From Candidatus Koribacter versatilis Ellin345 (lineage in GTDB: Bacteria > Acidobacteriota > Terriglobia > Terriglobales > Acidobacteriaceae), in NCBI RefSeq assembly GCF_000014005.1, contig NC_008009.1, positions 124,001 to 188,000 on the forward strand: DNA of 64,000 bases, read 5' to 3'. The notes below the pieces were generated by a model. The model searched no databases and was not told the DNA's origin. It worked only from the letters and a program-made list of their open reading frames with translations. The translations under genes and the position numbers were made by a program. Positions 32,415 through 39,915 of this stretch are shown here, piece after piece. The stretch's first letter is position 1. Every line of letters starts with the position of its first letter.

Positions 32415-33629
32415 GTGGAACTGTTCCGCAATACAAACATCGATTTCCTTGGCAAGAAGTGGTACTTCCTTGCGTTCTCGTTAGTCTTCAGCGTAGCTGG
32501 CCTTATCTCGATGGGCGCACGCTACGCCAAGACAGGCACGGCCGTTCCGCTCGGCGTGGATTTCAAGGGCGGCACGCTGGTCTACGTGAAGTTCGCGCAG
32601 ACTCCGAACCTTGGCGACATTCGCGCAGCGATGGACCGCTCCGGTCTGAAGGACCCGAAGATCCAGACCTATGGGGGCCCTGCCAACAACGAAGTTCTGA
32701 TCGCGCTCGAACAAAAGGAAACCAGCGAGCAGGCACTCGACGCCGGGAAGAACACGATTATCAAGGCGCTCGAAACGAACCCCGCGTCGGGCAAGAACGA
32801 TCTCAATAACGTGGGCTCCACGACGATCCGTGATTACCTGATGAGCAAGGATCCGTTGCACGAGGTGGTGGATCCGGGTGCGAAGTACCAGCAGATCGCG
32901 TCGCAAATTGTTGACTATCGTGACAAGGAGCGGGGCGGAGTTCTGAGTTCGGTGGATGAGCTGCAGGGTCATGTTCCTGCTGACGTGGTGAATGCGCTGA
33001 AGACGGACTACTTCACCTCTGGATTTGGCGTCCGGAACGTGGAAATCGTTGGGCCCCAGGTCGGTAAGCAGCTGAGCAATCAGGCGCTTCTGGCAACCTT
33101 ATATTCGCTCGGCGGCATGCTGGTGTATCTCTGGTTCCGATTTGAGCTGATTTATGGCATCGGCGCAGTGGTTGCCTGCTTCCACGACACGATCATTACT
33201 GTAGGTGCTTTCTCCTTGCTCAACCGGGACATTTCCCTTACAGTGGTCGCCGCGATTCTCACCCTGATCGGTTACTCCATGAACGACACGATCGTCGTTT
33301 ATGACCGTATCCGGGAGAACATTAAGTTACTCCGTCGCGAGTCTCTCGCCGATATTGTCAATAAGAGCATTAACCAGACCCTTAGCCGAACCATCCTGAC
33401 ATCTGGGCTGACGTTCCTGACGGTGCTCTCGTTGTACGTATTTGGCGGGGAAGTATTGAGAGGCTTCTCTCTTGCCCTGGTAATCGGCATCCTAATTGGA
33501 ACGTATTCCTCGATCGCGGTCGCCGCGCCAATGCTGGTTGCTTACCAGGAGTGGCGGGGACACCGCGGGACGGCAGCCCTACCCGGGCCGGCGCCTCGGA
33601 AAAACGATCGAGTTAAGGTGAAGGCCTAA
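32415..33629 (+). CDS. secF: Protein translocase subunit SecF
   Basis: The protein has 404 residues with a GTG start at 32415 and a weak SD. The hallmark GVDFKGGTLVYVKF is at about 46-60, with a P1-like periplasmic domain and six helices; SMNDTIVVYDRIREN lies in the conserved cytosolic loop. It is longer than E. coli SecF (323) because of an extra stretch (about 110-200) between P1 and the second helix, a feature of several non-proteobacterial SecFs. It is 61 bases after secD, and probably the last gene of its operon because a hairpin with T-run follows at 33671. Confidence 0.94.
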   Translation: MELFRNTNIDFLGKKWYFLAFSLVFSVAGLISMGARYAKTGTAVPLGVDFKGGTLVYVKFAQTPNLGDIRAAMDRSGLKDPKIQTYGGPANNEVLIALEQKETSEQALDAGKNTIIKALETNPASGKNDLNNVGSTTIRDYLMSKDPLHEVVDPGAKYQQIASQIVDYRDKERGGVLSSVDELQGHVPADVVNALKTDYFTSGFGVRNVEIVGPQVGKQLSNQALLATLYSLGGMLVYLWFRFELIYGIGAVVACFHDTIITVGAFSLLNRDISLTVVAAILTLIGYSMNDTIVVYDRIRENIKLLRRESLADIVNKSINQTLSRTILTSGLTFLTVLSLYVFGGEVLRGFSLALVIGILIGTYSSIAVAAPMLVAYQEWRGHRGTAALPGPAPRKNDRVKVKA

Positions 33630-33670
33630 AGCGAGATCTCAGCCAGTTCGCCATGGGACGAACGACTTAG

Positions 33671-33699
33671 AAAAAAGGTTGGGATCACCCCAATTTTCT
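33671..33699 (+). terminator. Possible weak terminator after secF
   Basis: AAAAGGTTGGG-ATCAC-CCCAATTTTCT. Five strong plus some A-T and G-T pairs close a five-base loop, and the 3' arm itself supplies the T-run. It separates the Sec operon from the TonB operon. Confidence 0.4.
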
Positions 33700-33759
33700 G
33701 GGAGCAAAGCAAGTGGGCCCGGTGTCTAAGTTCTATGAAGTAGTTCCGGAGAACAGGCT

Positions 33760-34494
33760 ATGTTTGAAGACAGCCTTTTAGAATCAGGGGGAAGGCTCAA
33801 AACCAAGAGCAAAACGACGACGACAATCGCTTTCATTGTGCAGATTGCGTTGGTCGGGGTGCTGGTTTTGATCCCACTGATCTATACTGAGGCGCTCCCC
33901 AAAGGGCAGCTCACCACATTCCTGGTGGCACCGCCACCCCCACCCCCACCTCCGCCGCCTCCAGCAGCGGCTCCGGTGCATGTGGTTAAAAAGATCGAAA
34001 CCGATCTGAACAATGGTCAGCTCCGACAGCCGACGGCCATCCCGAAGAAAGTCGCAATGATTAAGGAAGACGAACCGCCACCATCCAGTGCGGGCGTCAT
34101 GGGCGGCGTCGCGGGTGGTGTACCCGGCGGTTCGATGAATGGCGTCATCGGCGGTATCGTTAGCTCCGCCCCTGCGCCAGTAGTAAAGATGGCGACACCG
34201 CAAAAAGTTCGCGTATCGCAGGGTGTTTCGGAAGGCCTGTTGTTGCATAAGGTCACTCCGAACTATCCGGCGCTGGCAAAGCAGGCCCGTATTCAGGGTT
34301 CTGTGGTGCTGCAGGCCACTATTGGTAAGGATGGAAGCATCCAAAACCTTCGTGTGCTGAGCGGACACCCGATGCTGACCCAGTCGGCCCTGGATGCCGT
34401 GAAGCAGTGGAAGTACAAGCCATACCTGCTGAATGGCGAAGCGGTTGAGGTCGAAACGACGGTACAGGTCAATTTCACCCTGTCCGGCGGGTAG
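33760..34494 (+). CDS. tonB: TonB-family energy transducer
   Basis: The protein has 244 residues. A short cytoplasmic end, one membrane helix (about 24-45), a proline run of about 11 (60-71) that crosses the periplasm, a glycine-rich linker (about 110-135), and the TonB C-terminal domain (about 165-244). The last includes NYPALAKQARIQGSVVLQATI and the family end VDAVKQWKYKP (here LDAVKQWKYKP), KVQVNF-like QVNFTL. It transmits proton energy from ExbBD to outer-membrane receptors. The matching exbB and exbD genes follow. Confidence 0.92.
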   Translation: MFEDSLLESGGRLKTKSKTTTTIAFIVQIALVGVLVLIPLIYTEALPKGQLTTFLVAPPPPPPPPPPPAAAPVHVVKKIETDLNNGQLRQPTAIPKKVAMIKEDEPPPSSAGVMGGVAGGVPGGSMNGVIGGIVSSAPAPVVKMATPQKVRVSQGVSEGLLLHKVTPNYPALAKQARIQGSVVLQATIGKDGSIQNLRVLSGHPMLTQSALDAVKQWKYKPYLLNGEAVEVETTVQVNFTLSGG

Positions 34495-34706
34495 GCTACT
34501 GCCACTGGAAAGTGTCCCGCGACCAATCCAGTTACTCCCAAGTTTGCATACCACAGCCCCACGGCGGGGCTGTGGTCACTGCCAGTGCTGACAGTGTGGC
34601 TGTAGTAAGCTGCCGCGAGTTTCCGCTCAGCTTCGCCGTACCAGAGTTTTCGCGCTAATGCGTCGTCAAGAAAGCCGTAAAGAGTTCTAGGAGGAGATCT
34701 AAACTC
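34495..34706 (+). other. 212-bp gap between tonB and exbB
   Basis: No gene seen. It holds a 10-bp perfect hairpin (34551-34575), a second short dyad around CACTG...CAGTG (34577-34600), and a strong SD AGGAGGAG for exbB at 34690-34697. Confidence 0.55.
34551..34575 (+). terminator. Strong hairpin without T-run between tonB and exbB
   Basis: CCACAGCCCC-ACGGC-GGGGCTGTGG is a perfect 10-bp stem. No T-run follows, so attenuation or mRNA processing is as likely as full termination. This would set different levels of tonB and exbBD. Confidence 0.45.
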
Positions 34707-35462
34707 ATGTTTCTCGCAAACCTCGCAACCTTGGTTCTTGCCAATGCTCACCTCGCCGCCTGGGCGTTCCAGGATGATGCCGGCGCCGTGGGTTGGGATC
34801 CTGTCTCGCTGTGGAAGCAGATGGGAATCCTGGCCAAGATCGTCGTAATCATCCTTTTCATCATGTCTGGTTGGTCGATTGGCGTGATGATCGATCGCGC
34901 CCTGGCATTCAGCGCCGCCCGTAAGCAGTCCCGCGCGTTTGCGCCTGCTGTTGCCGGCGCCCTCCGCGAAGGCAAGATTGATGAAGCTATCCGCGTTGCC
35001 GAGCGCAACAAGAAGAGCCACCTGGCGAAGGTTGTGACCGCTGGCCTGCAGGAATTCAAGGCGCACGGCGAGTCAGCTGACATCCCGGGCGAGCAGATCG
35101 AAGCTTCGAAGCGCGCACTTGAGCGTGCGGAAGCCATCGTTCACGCAGAACTGAAGCGCGGCCTTTCCGGCTTGGCGACTATCGGTGCAACCGCTCCGTT
35201 CGTCGGCCTGTTCGGCACGGTGGTCGGTATTCTGAACGCGTTCCGTTCGATCTCGCAGAACAAGGCGACCGGTCTCGGCGCCGTAGCCGGCGGTATTTCG
35301 GAAGCTCTCGTGACGACCGCTATCGGTTTGTTCGTGGCGATTCCCGCCGTCATGATGTTCAACTACTTCACCGGTAAGGTGGAAGCGTTCGACGTCGAGA
35401 TGGACAACAGCTCGAGCGAATTGATCGACTATTTCCTGAAGCGCCGCGGCATTAAGCGGTAA
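34707..35462 (+). CDS. exbB: MotA/TolQ/ExbB proton channel protein
   Basis: The protein has 251 residues with three membrane helices (about 42-62, 150-172, 192-212). The signature GLATIGATAPFVGLFGTVVGI (helix 2 region) and the conserved Thr/Ser of the last helices are present. With ExbD it forms the proton channel that powers TonB. An N-terminal stretch before helix 1 (about 1-35), with its own hydrophobic start, could be a cleaved or membrane-associated leader, as in some acidobacterial and myxobacterial ExbB proteins. A strong AGGAGGAG precedes the ATG. Confidence 0.94.
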   Translation: MFLANLATLVLANAHLAAWAFQDDAGAVGWDPVSLWKQMGILAKIVVIILFIMSGWSIGVMIDRALAFSAARKQSRAFAPAVAGALREGKIDEAIRVAERNKKSHLAKVVTAGLQEFKAHGESADIPGEQIEASKRALERAEAIVHAELKRGLSGLATIGATAPFVGLFGTVVGILNAFRSISQNKATGLGAVAGGISEALVTTAIGLFVAIPAVMMFNYFTGKVEAFDVEMDNSSSELIDYFLKRRGIKR

Positions 35463-35498
35463 GAGTAGCGGGTCTCGACTCGCGAGGAGATTTAGGAA

Positions 35499-35948
35499 AT
35501 GGCCATCGCAAAACGCACTGCAAACGTGAACTCGAACATCAATGTCACACCGATGGTGGACGTGATGCTCGTGTTGCTGATCATTTTCATGGTCATCACA
35601 CCCATGTTGCAGAAGGGCGTCAGCGTTGATATGGCGAAGACCAACAGTCCAGCTCCGATGCCGGATGCGGACAAGGAAGACTCCCTGCTCGTTGCAGTAC
35701 AGCGCGACGGTACGGTGTTCTTCGGGTCGGACAAGATCAACCCCGACGACCTCACCAACAAGGTGAAAGACCGGATCGCCAACAAGACCGACAAGCGCGT
35801 TTTCATTAAGGCTGACGCGCGTGCCAAGTACGGCCGAGTCGTAGAAGTTGTGGACGACATTCGTTCGGCTGGCGTGGACACCGTCGGATTGCTGACGGAA
35901 CAGAAGAAACCCCTAGCTGCACCGCCGCCAACCCCGGCCACCCACTAA
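35499..35948 (+). CDS. exbD: ExbD/TolR biopolymer transport protein, first copy
   Basis: The protein has 149 residues. N-terminal helix (about 20-40) with the protonatable Asp in TPMVDVMLVLLIIFM (D18), followed by a periplasmic domain that ends with VEVVDDIRSAGVDTVGLLTEQ. This is the ExbD signature. It is 36 bases after exbB and 18 before a second exbD. The two copies are about a third identical, mainly in the membrane segment and the C-terminal end. Confidence 0.94.
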   Translation: MAIAKRTANVNSNINVTPMVDVMLVLLIIFMVITPMLQKGVSVDMAKTNSPAPMPDADKEDSLLVAVQRDGTVFFGSDKINPDDLTNKVKDRIANKTDKRVFIKADARAKYGRVVEVVDDIRSAGVDTVGLLTEQKKPLAAPPPTPATH

Positions 35949-35966
35949 GAAGAGAGGAACAACCCA

Positions 35967-36413
35967 ATGTCAATGAATGTTGGCGGGTCTGGTGGAGGAC
36001 CCACAGCGGACATGAACGTGACCCCGCTGATCGACGTCTTGCTGGTGTTGCTCATCATCTTCATGGTGATCACGCCGCTGACGCCGAAAGGCTTGGATGC
36101 ACTCGTACCACAACCACCGCCGAAAGATCAGAAGCAGCAACCGCCGCCGCCCGAACGGACCATCGTGGTACAGGTGATCAAGTCGGGTGACCCGGATCGG
36201 CCGACCCTCAAGATTAATCAGGACGAAGCGAACTACGATAATCTTGAAGGCCGTCTGCGTGACATCTTTGCGAGCCGCGCCGAGAAGGTGATGTTCGTGA
36301 AGGGTGACGACGACATTTCGTTTAGCAGTGTCGCCCAGGTCATCGATATCGCGCACTCCGCGGGTGTCGACAAGGTTGGTCTCATTACTGCCAAGATCGA
36401 GGCCGGACAATAG
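35967..36413 (+). CDS. exbD: ExbD/TolR biopolymer transport protein, second copy
   Basis: The protein has 148 residues with the same layout: NVTPLIDVLLVLLIIFM with its Asp at about 22, then a Pro/Gln-rich stretch (PQPPPKDQKQQPPPPERT, about 48-65) not seen in copy 1, and the C-terminal QVIDIAHSAGVDKVGLIT. Tandem unlike exbD genes occur in other acidobacterial and Bacteroidetes TonB operons and may form a mixed channel (inference). SD GAGAGGAA precedes the start. Confidence 0.93.
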   Translation: MSMNVGGSGGGPTADMNVTPLIDVLLVLLIIFMVITPLTPKGLDALVPQPPPKDQKQQPPPPERTIVVQVIKSGDPDRPTLKINQDEANYDNLEGRLRDIFASRAEKVMFVKGDDDISFSSVAQVIDIAHSAGVDKVGLITAKIEAGQ

Positions 36414-36541
36414 GTCAATAATGGGCGCTCCGCTCATGAGTCGGGGCGCCCTCCTCCAATTTAGGCCCGAAAATCGTGGAAGCGATGCTTCCGGCAGAAC
36501 GCGAACGGTTCGGGCAATACGCAACGGAGAGTGAAATCCCA

Positions 36542-37363
36542 ATGACAAGAAGCGCACGGGTATTGGTCGTAGTCGCAGCCCTGCTAGCCATGCTCGCGGG
36601 CACAGGTTGCAACAAGCTGAAAGCGCGCGACCAACTCAATAAGGGCGTCCAGTCGTACAAGAACGCCAAGTATGAAGAGGCGATCGAGCATTTCAAGAAC
36701 GCTGTCGAGCTTGACAACTCGCTGACCAACGCACGACTTTACCTCGCGACGGCATATGCCCAGCAGTATGTTCCGGGTATGGATGCTCCTGAGAACGTCC
36801 GCAATGCCAATATGGCGATCGAGGAATTCACCAAGATTCTCGATGCGAATCCGAGCCGCGAGCAGCAGATCCACAGCCTGAAAGGCATTGCTTCGCTCTA
36901 CTTCAACATGAAGAAGTTCGACCAGGCTTCGGAGTATCACAAGAAGGTTATCGCGCTCGATCCGAACGATCCGGAGACCTACTACTCCATCGCGGTGATC
37001 GATTGGACGGAAGCGTACCAGGAAGATCAGAAGGCCCGGGCTGCCGCCGGCGTACAAGCCACGGCTCAGCTGAAGGACAAAAAGGTCTGCCAGGAACTTC
37101 GCACGAAGAATGCCCAGAAGGTTGAAGACGGCATTAACGCCCTTACGAAGGCCATCCAGCTTCGTCCGGATTACGATGATGCCATGGCTTACATCAACCT
37201 GCTCTACCGTCAGCGCGCCGAGTACGAATGTGACGACCAGGCCGCTTACGATGCCGATATCAAGACGGCGAACGAGTGGGTAGACAAGACGATCGCGACC
37301 AAGAAGGCGAAGGCTGAAAAGGCCGGGCCGACGGGCGTGATCACCACCGATCAATCGAAGTAA
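36542..37363 (+). CDS. TPR-repeat protein, probably membrane-anchored
   Basis: The protein has 273 residues. A signal-like start (VLVVVAALLAMLAGTGC) has a borderline lipobox, the residue before Gly-Cys being Thr; lipidation is uncertain. TPR units follow: QLNKGVQSYKNAKYEEAIEHFKNAVELDNS (about 32-62), a second near 80-115, ASLYFNMKKFDQASEYHKKVIALDPND (about 122-150) and a last at 195-220. It is 128 bases after exbD in the same direction and closed by a terminator, so it belongs to the TonB-ExbBD operon, perhaps as an assembly or docking factor. The upstream ATG at 36476 is rejected because it delays the signal sequence. Confidence 0.85.
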   Translation: MTRSARVLVVVAALLAMLAGTGCNKLKARDQLNKGVQSYKNAKYEEAIEHFKNAVELDNSLTNARLYLATAYAQQYVPGMDAPENVRNANMAIEEFTKILDANPSREQQIHSLKGIASLYFNMKKFDQASEYHKKVIALDPNDPETYYSIAVIDWTEAYQEDQKARAAAGVQATAQLKDKKVCQELRTKNAQKVEDGINALTKAIQLRPDYDDAMAYINLLYRQRAEYECDDQAAYDADIKTANEWVDKTIATKKAKAEKAGPTGVITTDQSK

Positions 37364-37381
37364 GCACTTATCGGTTTACCC

Positions 37382-37418
37382 AAAGAGCCTCCTGAACAAG
37401 GAGGCTCTTTGCTTTGTG
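37382..37418 (+). terminator. Rho-independent terminator of the TonB/ExbBD operon
   Basis: AAAGAGCCTCCT-GAACA-AGGAGGCTCTTT followed by GCTTTGTGCTT. A 12-bp perfect stem with an A-tract before and a T-rich stretch after. Confidence 0.85.
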
Positions 37419-37505
37419 CTTGTCACAAACCTTGGTGAGCCGTAACCGCGCGCGCGTCTGTATGCGGTGGGATAAAATCGCAATTCCGTCCCGAGGGAGT
37501 ACCTG

Positions 37506-39062
37506 ATGGCAAAGCTCTTCAACAAAATCCTTATCGCCAACCGCGGCGAGATTGCGGTCCGCGTTATTCGCGCCTGTCGCGAGATGGGGATCGAGTCGGT
37601 CGTCGTCTATTCCGACGCGGATCGCCGCGCCTTGCATGTTCGGAAGGCCGACTACGCGTATCACATTGGGCCGTCTGCGGCGAGCGAGTCGTATCTGCGC
37701 ATTGACAAGATTCTCGATGTAGCGAAGAAGAGCGGGGCGGAGGCGATCCATCCCGGCTACGGATTCCTTTCGGAAAATGCACGGTTCGCGCGGGCGTGCG
37801 TCGCCGCCGGAGTGAAGTTCATTGGCCCGACAGGTGACGCGATGGATGCCATGGGATCGAAGACGAAAGCACGCCAGGCAATGGCCAAGGCGAACGTTCC
37901 CATGGTGCCTGGCAACGCCGAGGGCCTGAAGAGCGCAGAAGAGGCTGAAGTCCTCGCTGAGCAAATTGGATATCCGGTCATGCTCAAGGCTGCAGCGGGT
38001 GGTGGTGGCAAGGGCATGCGGATGGTGAAGTCGCGTGGGGAACTGCGCTCGGCGCTGGAAGCCGCGAGCAGTGAGGCGCAGCGCTCCTTCGGCGACAGCG
38101 AAGTCTATCTTGAGAAATTCATCGTCAATCCGCGGCATATCGAGATGCAGATCTTCGCGGATGAGCATGGCAACACGGTATGGCTTGGCGAGCGCGAATG
38201 CTCAGTACAGCGCCGCCATCAGAAAGTCCTCGAAGAATCGCCATCACCGATCGTAGATCCCGATATGCGGCGGCGAATGGGAGAGGTCGCGGTCCGCGTG
38301 GCACAGGTGGCGAATTACACCAACGCGGGTACCGTCGAGTTCCTGGTTGATGAGCAAAAGAACTTCTACTTCCTCGAAATGAACACGCGGCTGCAAGTCG
38401 AACATCCGGTGACGGAACTGGTGACCGGCATGGATCTTGTCCATCTGCAGATTCGCGTGGCCTCCGGCGAACTTCTACCATTCAAGCAGGAAGATCTCTT
38501 GCTCCGCGGGCATGCGATCGAGTGCCGCGTTTACGCGGAAGATCCGGATAACCAGTTCTTCCCGTCTCCCGGGCGGATCACTCGACTGATTTCACCCTCC
38601 GGTCCGGGGATTCGTCGCGATAGCGGAATGTACGAAGGCTGGACCGTACCGCTCGACTACGATCCGTTGCTCGCTAAGCTAATTGCGTACGGCAGCGATC
38701 GCGAACAATGCATTCATCGTTTGCAGCGCGCTTTGTACGAGTATTTCGTCGGCGGAATTAAGACGAATATTCCACTATTCCGACGCATTCTGAGCGACGC
38801 AGATTTTCAAGCCGGAAAGCTGCACACCGGCTTCCTGGACCGGTTGTTATCGGAGCCGCATTTGCCGGCGCCGGAACATGAGGAACGCACGCGCATGGCT
38901 GCCATCGCTGCTGCGATCTTTGCCAGCACCGAGCCGCAAGTGACACTGGGTAAACCGTTCGATGGAGTGACGTACGCAGCGGCGGCGAAGCCAGTCAACG
39001 GTGCCGCGAATGGCGAGAAGTCGGAATGGAAATTCCAGGGACGCACGGAGGCGCTTCGCTAA
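37506..39062 (+). CDS. accC: Biotin carboxylase subunit of an acyl-CoA carboxylase
   Basis: The protein has 518 residues. ATP-grasp enzyme that carboxylates carrier-bound biotin with ATP and bicarbonate. Residues 1-445 carry the N-domain (LFNKILIANRGEIAVRV), the glycine-rich loop AAAGGGGKGMRM (about 161-172) and the catalytic EMNTRLQVEHPVTE (about 288-301). A 70-residue C-terminal extension is poorly conserved and ends a little past the usual AccC length (about 450), so a role in propionyl- or other acyl-CoA carboxylase is as likely as in acetyl-CoA carboxylase. The next gene overlaps by one base. No carboxyltransferase gene is in the window. Confidence 0.9.
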   Translation: MAKLFNKILIANRGEIAVRVIRACREMGIESVVVYSDADRRALHVRKADYAYHIGPSAASESYLRIDKILDVAKKSGAEAIHPGYGFLSENARFARACVAAGVKFIGPTGDAMDAMGSKTKARQAMAKANVPMVPGNAEGLKSAEEAEVLAEQIGYPVMLKAAAGGGGKGMRMVKSRGELRSALEAASSEAQRSFGDSEVYLEKFIVNPRHIEMQIFADEHGNTVWLGERECSVQRRHQKVLEESPSPIVDPDMRRRMGEVAVRVAQVANYTNAGTVEFLVDEQKNFYFLEMNTRLQVEHPVTELVTGMDLVHLQIRVASGELLPFKQEDLLLRGHAIECRVYAEDPDNQFFPSPGRITRLISPSGPGIRRDSGMYEGWTVPLDYDPLLAKLIAYGSDREQCIHRLQRALYEYFVGGIKTNIPLFRRILSDADFQAGKLHTGFLDRLLSEPHLPAPEHEERTRMAAIAAAIFASTEPQVTLGKPFDGVTYAAAAKPVNGAANGEKSEWKFQGRTEALR

Positions 39063-39565
39063 TGGTTTACGACATCGTAATTTCGGAGAAGACCTACCGC
39101 GTCGAAATCGCCCGCGCCGGAAGCCGTTGGAGTGGCAAGATCGATGGCCAGCCATTCGATGTTGACGCTGTCCCGACCGCCCGCGACATTCTTTCCATCA
39201 TCGAAGGCGAGGGTAAGGCCTACGAGGTGAAACGAGAACGCGCGCTGAACGGCGAACTCCACATGCTGGTCGGAAGCTCCCGTTACTCCTGTGAGATCAA
39301 CGATCCTCGTTCGCTTCGGACACGCCGTGCCGCCGCGGGCAGTACCGAGGGCCCGCAGAAGATCGTCGCGCCCATGCCGGGTAAAGTCGTGCGTATTCTT
39401 GTGCCTCAAGGCGGAGAAGTGGAAGTGGGGAAGGGCGTCGTTGTCGTTGAAGCGATGAAGATGCAAAACGAGCTGAAATCGCCAAAGAGCGGGAAAGTAC
39501 AGAAGGTCCTGGTGAGCGAAGGCGCGACGGTGAATGCGGGGGACACGCTGGCGGTGATCGAGTAG
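39062..39565 (+). CDS. accB: Biotin carboxyl carrier protein
   Basis: The protein has 167 residues. The first 90 form an unusual N-terminal region (MVYDIVISEKTYRVEIARAG), as in the acyl-CoA carboxylase alpha-chain BT-type linker, followed by the biotinyl domain with PMPGKVVRI, the biotin lysine Lys133 in EAMKMQNEL, and LVSEGATVNAGDTLAVIE at the end. The start at 39062 overlaps the accC stop by one base (TAATG). BirA at 19985 would biotinylate it. Confidence 0.92.
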   Translation: MVYDIVISEKTYRVEIARAGSRWSGKIDGQPFDVDAVPTARDILSIIEGEGKAYEVKRERALNGELHMLVGSSRYSCEINDPRSLRTRRAAAGSTEGPQKIVAPMPGKVVRILVPQGGEVEVGKGVVVVEAMKMQNELKSPKSGKVQKVLVSEGATVNAGDTLAVIE

Positions 39566-39568
39566 GGT

Positions 39569-39665
39569 ATTCGCTAAAGCGTATAAATTAAATCAATACG
39601 ATTATGCGTATATATTGACTTTATTCGCTAAGACGTATAAAGTCCATCAATACGGTTAAGCGTAT
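39569..39665. promoter_or_regulatory. Four-operator array of the hipBA promoter, period exactly 27 bp
   Basis: Four 16-bp dyads of the form AT(T/A)CG-N6-CGTAT start at 39569, 39596, 39623 and 39650, each exactly 27 bases after the one before. Odd-numbered sites begin ATTCG, even-numbered ATACG; the whole is a tandem 54-bp duplication. The last overlaps the hipB start codon. In E. coli HipB binds four operators with a different sequence (TATCC-N8-GGATA), so this is an equivalent array with its own recognition sequence. Confidence 0.75.
39615..39641 (+). promoter_or_regulatory. Probable hipBA promoter inside the operator array
   Basis: TTGACT (39615-39620) and TATAAA (39636-39641) are 15 bases apart, a little short of the optimum. 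The two boxes lie between and within operators 2 and 3, so a bound HipB would block polymerase. No SD is seen before the hipB ATG. Confidence 0.5.
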
Positions 39666-39915
39666 GGATGAAATCGCTCGTACCTCCAAACAACTCGGTG
39701 CCCTCCTCCGGAAGACCCGCAAGAGCCTCGGTCTCACCCAAGCCGACCTGGCGTCTCGAATCGACGTTCGGCAAGCGACCATTTCCGATTTAGAGCATGG
39801 AGAACGCGAGGCAAGGCTCGGCACGGTGCTCCAAGTGCTCGCAGCGTTGGATCTGGAACTGGTAGTCCGCACTCGCACGCGCGGCGATGCCAAGCATCTA
39901 GAGGACCTCTTCTGA
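39664..39915 (+). CDS. hipB: HipB-type antitoxin, XRE helix-turn-helix
   Basis: The protein has 83 residues. The XRE HTH spans about 12-65, with LGLTQADLASRIDVRQATISDLEHGEREARL as the central unit. HipB neutralises the HipA kinase and represses its own operon. Its C-terminal tail is short (RTRTRGDAKHLEDLF). The ATG lies inside the fourth operator. The stop TGA overlaps the hipA ATG by one base. Confidence 0.92.
   Translation: MDEIARTSKQLGALLRKTRKSLGLTQADLASRIDVRQATISDLEHGEREARLGTVLQVLAALDLELVVRTRTRGDAKHLEDLF

Noticed and set aside
33929-33963. Polyproline-coding stretch as a possible slippage tract
   Set aside because: Proline runs are normal for TonB linkers, and the frame stays open through a complete C-terminal domain.
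39569-39665. CRISPR-like periodic repeats before hipB
   Set aside because: The repeat units are 16-bp palindromes at a 27-bp period with partly repeated spacers, there are only four, and no cas gene is near. An operator array explains them better.
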